Assembly (NCBI GenBank): GCA_017880715.1
Contig: JADGRT010000071.1
Coordinates: 1-9,929, forward strand
DNA length: 9,929 nucleotides
Direction: 5' to 3'
Source of the DNA: Verrucomicrobiia bacterium
GTDB lineage: Bacteria > Verrucomicrobiota > Verrucomicrobiia > Limisphaerales > UBA1319
The translations under genes and the position numbers were made by a program. Numbering within the stretch: position 1 is the stretch's first letter; the number at the start of each line of letters is the position of its first letter. Below the pieces are notes generated by a model, which had not been told where the DNA came from, did not search any database, and saw nothing but the letters and a program-made list of their open reading frames with translations. Below, one piece after another: positions 7,044 to 9,929 of this stretch.

Positions 7044-8459
7044 TTATTTAAGCCTGGATTCGGCCAGGCACTGATCGGCCGCGGCGGCAAGTTTATCCAG
7101 CTCACTTTTTATGTTTATCATCGCCGCTGTATCCTGGTACATCTTCCCAATTACCTTACCAGCCGGGATATCCACACAGGTGGTATAAAAGGGGGTTGTC
7201 ATATCATCCAGAGTATCCTGATAAGGAACCTCGGCCAGGAAGACACTCCAGAATGGATCTTTTTCTATTTGAAGGGTTTTCGCCACCGATATATCGCCGG
7301 TTAGGGCCTTGAGCGCGAAGACCTGCTGCCCCGGATCGGTCGTCAGCCACTTGAGCAACTGCCACGCCTGGTCAACATGCTGGCTTTTGGAATTGATCCC
7401 CCATCCCATCCACATGATCGCGGCGTGGTGGCCTCCCGGTCCAGTGGGAAGCGGGACGGCAGTCCATTTCAAACCAGGCGTCTGAGTAAAGGTGTCTTGA
7501 AACCAGGGTCCCCAAAACGAACCCGAGATAGCAATCTTTCCCTCACTGAACAGCTTATCATTACTGACACCGCTCGCGCTCAAGTAAGAGACTGTTGGGG
7601 CCACATGATATTTGTGGATCAGATCGCGATACCAGGTCCAGGCAGCCACGGCATTATCACTGTTGATATACCCCGTAGTGATTTTACCATCAGGCGAGAT
7701 GGTATGCGCGCCCCAGGAATACAAGAAGCTTTGGAAACCGCGCCACCACCCCGAATCGCTTACCCATTGGCCTAGAATAGTGCCCCATACCGTGATACTC
7801 TTAGGATTAAATTCTGGACTGGTTGAATCGTTGCCTGCATTATCGATGGTAAGCTTTTGCGCCATGTGCAGATATTGATCATAGGTCCAACCCTCTTTTG
7901 GAATTTCAAGACCAGCCTTTTTGAGCAAGTCGGTATTGACATAGAAAGCGCTTACACTGTAATCCTTGGCAATGCCGACCGGCTTGCCATCCACGAAACC
8001 GGTCTGGTAAACCGAATCGTAAAATGAATCCGCGGGATTAAAATGGTCCTTGGCCATCACTGAAGTCAGGTCCAGCAGGTAGCCCAGGCGGGCCACACGT
8101 GGCAAGTCAGAAGAATCAAACCCCACCAGGTCGGGGGCCGTGCCCGACTCCAGCTCATTTAAGCGCACGGTTCGATCTTCGGGGAGCGTAACGGTTTCAA
8201 CCTTGATGCATGGATAGGCATTGCTGAAGGCTTTGATAACCTGATCCCAAAACTGGCGCCGGTCAGCGGAAGACCAATCGTGCACTCTGACGGTTATCTG
8301 ACCGCCCGGGTCCTGGCAGGCAGCAGCAGTTGGGCTGGCCTTTTGTCCGACGGTTGGCGTCAAGATAGACCCAGCCGCTGGGACACAGGCAGTTAATAAT
8401 GTAAAAATAAGTAGAAAAATCGCCAAATGCTTCAGATGGGAAATAATTTTAAGGAGCAT
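7044..8459 (-). CDS. ABC transporter family 1 (sugar-type) extracellular solute-binding lipoprotein
   Basis: The ATG at 8459 is preceded by GGAGG with a 4-nt spacer, so it is preferred to an in-frame TTG at 8474. The product has 471 residues. It opens with a lipoprotein signal peptide ending in a lipobox (LLTAC, Cys25). A Ser/Thr/Pro-containing linker follows, then a family 1 solute-binding fold. Recognisable family features are ITVRVHDWSSADRRQFWDQV near the start, GTAPDLVGFDSSDLPRVARL, the hinge-region VNTDLLKKAGLEIP, and EGKIAISGSFWGPW further on. It is expected to be anchored on the outer face of the membrane and to hand a carbohydrate or polyol to an ABC permease; the substrate cannot be read from sequence. 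No permease or ATPase gene lies beside it, so it is an orphan here. It converges on the WD40 gene across the long hairpin. Confidence 0.9.
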   Translation of the reverse strand: MLLKIISHLKHLAIFLLIFTLLTACVPAAGSILTPTVGQKASPTAAACQDPGGQITVRVHDWSSADRRQFWDQVIKAFSNAYPCIKVETVTLPEDRTVRLNELESGTAPDLVGFDSSDLPRVARLGYLLDLTSVMAKDHFNPADSFYDSVYQTGFVDGKPVGIAKDYSVSAFYVNTDLLKKAGLEIPKEGWTYDQYLHMAQKLTIDNAGNDSTSPEFNPKSITVWGTILGQWVSDSGWWRGFQSFLYSWGAHTISPDGKITTGYINSDNAVAAWTWYRDLIHKYHVAPTVSYLSASGVSNDKLFSEGKIAISGSFWGPWFQDTFTQTPGLKWTAVPLPTGPGGHHAAIMWMGWGINSKSQHVDQAWQLLKWLTTDPGQQVFALKALTGDISVAKTLQIEKDPFWSVFLAEVPYQDTLDDMTTPFYTTCVDIPAGKVIGKMYQDTAAMINIKSELDKLAAAADQCLAESRLK

Positions 8460-8474
8460 ATTTCCTCCGGTCAA

Positions 8475-8783
8475 AGTTTAAGTTCAGCCGCCTTCGGCTG
8501 GCCCAAACAGTCCAGAATCAGGCATTTTTTATGTTTAGCCGATCAGCCACAAGAAAAGAGTCCCAAAATTTGCCGGGGTTTATTCACGTGTGCCAGAGCA
8601 GTAACCAAATTTCTTTACACAATAGAGCATTGAATACATTTTATTCCCTTTCCGGCGGTTGTACAGTAACACTACTCCAGATATATGCGTGATTAACCGC
8701 CATATTAATGGCGCGAAGTGCTAGATATTTTTTGCCACTTTAGTGCATGAACTCATTGACAAATTAACATCCTTGCCGGCAAC
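8475..8783. other. Intergenic region of 309 bp upstream of the solute-binding lipoprotein gene
   Basis: No convincing gene is seen. A perfect 6-bp stem with a 4-nt loop (CAGCCG CCTT CGGCTG, 8485-8500) lies in what would be the 5' leader of the lipoprotein mRNA, about 26 nt before its start codon. A second 6-bp stem with a 4-nt loop (CGCCAT ATTA ATGGCG, 8698-8713) lies about 70 nt past the stop of the small membrane-protein gene on the minus strand. It has no T-tract on that strand, so it is only a weak terminator candidate. No convincing -35/-10 pair for the lipoprotein gene was found by eye. Confidence 0.4.
8485..8500 (-). promoter_or_regulatory. Small hairpin in the leader of the lipoprotein gene
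   Basis: The perfect inverted repeat CAGCCG/CGGCTG encloses the 4-nt loop CCTT on the plus strand. It ends 17 nt upstream of the GGAGG of the solute-binding protein gene. A stem this close to the ribosome-binding site could affect translation or mRNA stability. No aptamer-like conserved structure is visible, so a riboswitch is not claimed. Confidence 0.3.
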
Positions 8784-8954
8784 TCATTTAAATTTTCCAT
8801 TTCCACGAAAGCCGGATGAGGAAGTTCCAATCAGCACCAGCGCGATAGCAAAAACCAATCCGCCCACCAGGGGGTGAATCAGGTGCATGATCAACAATAT
8901 TGCCAGCCCAATACTGATTAATACCAGTAAGCCAATTGACAGTACCCGCTTCAT
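8784..8954 (-). CDS. Small hydrophobic membrane protein, 56 residues
   Basis: The start at 8954 is supported by AGGAGG 9 nt upstream. A longer frame from 8984 would place this ribosome-binding site inside the gene, so it is not used. The peptide starts MKRVLSIGLL and is almost entirely hydrophobic to about residue 43. It probably forms two membrane helices (about 4-24 and 27-43) joined by HLIHPLVGG, with a short basic tail (GFRGNGKFK). I do not recognise a family. It lies 20 nt after the stop of the 68-codon frame upstream and is probably co-transcribed with it. The function is unknown. Confidence 0.6.
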   Translation of the reverse strand: MKRVLSIGLLVLISIGLAILLIMHLIHPLVGGLVFAIALVLIGTSSSGFRGNGKFK

Positions 8955-8974
8955 GGATCGAATCCTCCTTAAAT

Positions 8975-9181
8975 TTAATGCCATGGCAGAGGCAGAATCC
9001 CCTTTTGCCGTGCATCGGAAACGGTAACCAAATCGTAAAGATCATCGCCGTTTTGCATGTGGGGACACATCCTGGAATTCTTCGCTCCCCGGTTGGCTGC
9101 ATCTGAAAAGCTGTACCGCCCGATCATAGTTGTCTCAATCACATAATAATTAGCGTTTTCCCGATCCATGCGCACAGTCAT
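8975..9181 (-). CDS. Hypothetical small soluble protein, 68 residues
   Basis: The frame starts MTVRMDRENANYYVIETTMI and ends DLVTVSDARQKGILPLPWH. It is mixed hydrophilic, with one MCPH motif, and has no signal or membrane segment. No family is recognised. Support comes mainly from context: the stop is 20 nt before a small membrane-protein gene with a strong ribosome-binding site, and a TATAAT box lies about 95 nt upstream on the same strand. The start itself has only a weak GGG-type ribosome-binding site, and an in-frame ATG at codon 5 is an alternative. A chance frame remains possible. Confidence 0.4.
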   Translation of the reverse strand: MTVRMDRENANYYVIETTMIGRYSFSDAANRGAKNSRMCPHMQNGDDLYDLVTVSDARQKGILPLPWH

Positions 9182-9275
9182 ATTTGCGTGACCCGGAATT
9201 CAAAATCGAATTTTTTCATCAAGTGCCGCTACTATTTAAGGCGATCGGGGAGAAAGCAGCTATCCCACGATGATT

Positions 9276-9281
9276 ATTATA
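9276..9281 (-). promoter_or_regulatory. Candidate -10 box for the small-ORF pair
   Basis: A perfect TATAAT hexamer reads on the minus strand and would initiate transcription about 85-90 nt before the ATG at 9181. The hexamer 17 nt upstream (AATGAT) is a poor -35 match, so this is a tentative sigma-70-type assignment in AT-rich DNA. Confidence 0.28.
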
Positions 9282-9400
9282 TCAACTCCGGGAAAGCCAT
9301 CATTCCACTATTTTATAAATAGACACTGGTAAAGCATTATCGTGCTTAAAACCCATTCTTTTAATTGCCTAATCTTTTAAATGAATTCTTGAGTTTTCTC

Positions 9401-9429
9401 TTGCTTAAATTAGATAAATACAATAGAAT
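9401..9429 (+). promoter_or_regulatory. Candidate sigma-70-type promoter for the ABC ATPase gene
   Basis: TTGCTT (9401-9406) and TAGAAT (9424-9429) are separated by exactly 17 bp, about 87 nt before the ATPase start. An overlapping alternative is TTGAGT (9389-9394) with TAGATA (9411-9416) at a 16-bp spacing. The region is AT-rich, so chance matches are expected and the assignment is tentative. Confidence 0.35.
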
Positions 9430-9515
9430 AAATGTGCTTTTTTTGAACCGGCCGCAGCCCTCCATTAAAACGAACCATCAGGGGAATGCGCCAATGCATA
9501 CAAGGCACATAGTTT

Positions 9516-9802
9516 ATGAACGATACCATACACGTCGATCAATTGAGTAAAACTTACCAGGTTGCGGAACGCGAAGGCGGTTTCAAGGCGGCCGTAGGTG
9601 GTTTCTTTCGTCGAAAATACCGCGATGTACACGCCGTCCAACAGGTGAGCTTCAATATTCAGCCCGGCGAGGTCGTCGGCTTCCTGGGACCAAACGGCGC
9701 AGGCAAGACCACCACCCTCAAGATGCTCTCCGGCCTGGTCTATCCGACCAGCGGCAAAGCCCAGGTGATGGGTTTTAACCCCTGGGAGCGGCGCACCGAC
9801 AT
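9516..9802 (+). CDS. ABC-2-type transporter ATPase, N-terminal fragment cut at a junction
   Basis: The frame from ATG 9516 encodes 96 recognisable residues of an ABC ATPase. VDQLSKTYQV starts the nucleotide-binding domain. An insertion rich in basic and aromatic residues (GGFFRRKYRDVHAVQQVSF) follows, and then the Walker A loop GPNGAGKTT at residues 58-66. It continues LKMLSGLVYPTSGKA to NPWERRTDM. The basic insertion before the A-loop region is typical of a group of ABC-2 exporter ATPases. After about 9802 the frame remains open but the sequence becomes low-complexity Ala/Thr/Arg-rich, and its opposite strand codes for a different protein family. The Q-loop, signature motif and Walker B are therefore missing. 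AAGG at 9502-9505 is a weak ribosome-binding site. It would energise a two-component exporter whose permease gene is not in the window. Confidence 0.85.
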
Positions 9803-9883
9803 GACCGCGAACTCGGCCCCCACGAAGAAGGCGTTGGCGACCAGCAGCAGGACGGACACCGCGAGCGCGGCCCCGGTGCTCAC
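9782..9883 (-). CDS. CNNM/HlyC-CorC (DUF21) family membrane protein, N-terminal fragment
   Basis: On the minus strand, GTG at 9883 opens a frame whose first 34 residues contain the hallmark DUF21 first helix: VSVLLLVANAFFVGAEFAVM followed by SVRRSQ. This family comprises membrane proteins with an N-terminal DUF21 region, CBS domains and a CorC/HlyC C-terminal domain, linked to divalent-cation transport and tolerance. After about 9782 the frame runs antisense into the ABC ATPase and stops at 9740, so only the first helix is genuine. The GTG overlaps the upstream stop codon (GTGA). A GGAGG lies immediately upstream but unusually close to the GTG. The very high GC suits an actinobacterial source, which is an inference. 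Confidence 0.65.
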
Positions 9884-9929
9884 TCCTCCCCCCGGTCGAG
9901 CCGCCAGACGCGCAGGCGGTCGATGCGGC
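9880..9929 (-). CDS. C-terminal end of an upstream gene, possibly a tandem CNNM/HlyC paralogue
   Basis: Only the last 15 codons are visible (RIDRLRVWRLDRGEE, then TGA at 9882-9880). The stop overlaps the GTG of the next gene by 4 nt, indicating translational coupling. Actinobacteria often carry two DUF21/CorC-domain genes side by side, and the Arg/Val-rich ending fits the tail of a CorC/HlyC domain. The tail is too short to identify by itself. Confidence 0.4.
   Translation of the reverse strand, partial: RIDRLRVWRLDRGEE

Larger units (their letters stand above)
9182..9515. other. AT-rich intergenic region of 334 bp between divergent genes
   Basis: This is the most AT-rich part of the window. 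It separates a minus-strand small-ORF pair from the plus-strand ABC ATPase, so it should hold divergent promoters, and candidates are listed separately. A near-palindrome lies at about 9307-9321 (CTATTTTATAAATAG). A 61-codon plus-strand frame at 9365-9550 crosses the ATPase start in another frame and has no ribosome-binding site, so it is not called as a gene. Confidence 0.4.

Noticed and set aside
8656..8690. A promoter-like TTGTAC - 17 bp - TATATG on the plus strand
   Set aside because: No plus-strand gene lies downstream before 9516, and the hexamers match the consensus only weakly.
8788..9102. A 104-codon minus-strand frame overlapping both small ORFs
   Set aside because: It overlaps two better-supported frames, and its composition (many Cys, Trp, Gly) looks random. 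The AGGAGG site matches the 56-residue start rather than this one.
9803..9929. Continuation of the ABC ATPase frame to the right edge
   Set aside because: The frame stays open but encodes Ala/Thr/Ser/Arg-rich text with none of the motifs expected after Walker A, while the opposite strand reads as a recognisable DUF21 helix.

Overview
The window looks like a mosaic of DNA from at least three kinds of bacteria. The likely source is a metagenomic or draft assembly, although real gene transfer cannot be excluded from sequence alone.

Segment A (about 1-4330) is GC-rich and coded entirely on the minus strand. It holds an outer-membrane TonB-dependent-receptor-like protein with an N-terminal carboxypeptidase-regulatory-like domain, an architecture typical of Acidobacteriota such as the Solibacter group. 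After 75 bp it is followed by a large multi-PAS sensor protein that runs off the left edge. The sensor gene is open over all 586 visible codons.

Segment B (about 4330-9500) has lower GC that falls further towards the right, and a Chloroflexota (Anaerolineae-like) flavour. It begins with a non-coding or remnant stretch. Next comes a membrane-anchored 15-repeat WD40 protein on the plus strand, which resembles the C-terminal half of a large nSTAND/WD40 protein. A long hairpin follows, and then a convergent orphan sugar-type solute-binding lipoprotein on the minus strand. Further right are two small minus-strand ORFs, one unrecognised and one a 56-residue hydrophobic membrane protein, separated by AT-rich intergenic DNA.

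Segment C (9516-9802) is the N-terminal third of an ABC-2-type transporter ATPase with a Walker A motif. It is cut abruptly. The last ~127 bp (segment D) are very GC-rich, actinobacterial in style, and coded on the opposite strand. They contain the end of one gene and the start of a CNNM/HlyC-CorC family membrane protein, overlapping by 4 nt. The ATPase and the CNNM gene meet in about 20 bp that read sensibly in both, which is the signature of an assembly join or a microhomology-mediated fusion.

I see no CRISPR array, rRNA, tRNA, transposase or convincing multi-gene novel system. The most interesting items are the perfectly periodic WD40 array without its usual NTPase half, the long hairpin between convergent genes, the Cys-rich PAS domain and the apparent chimeric junctions.
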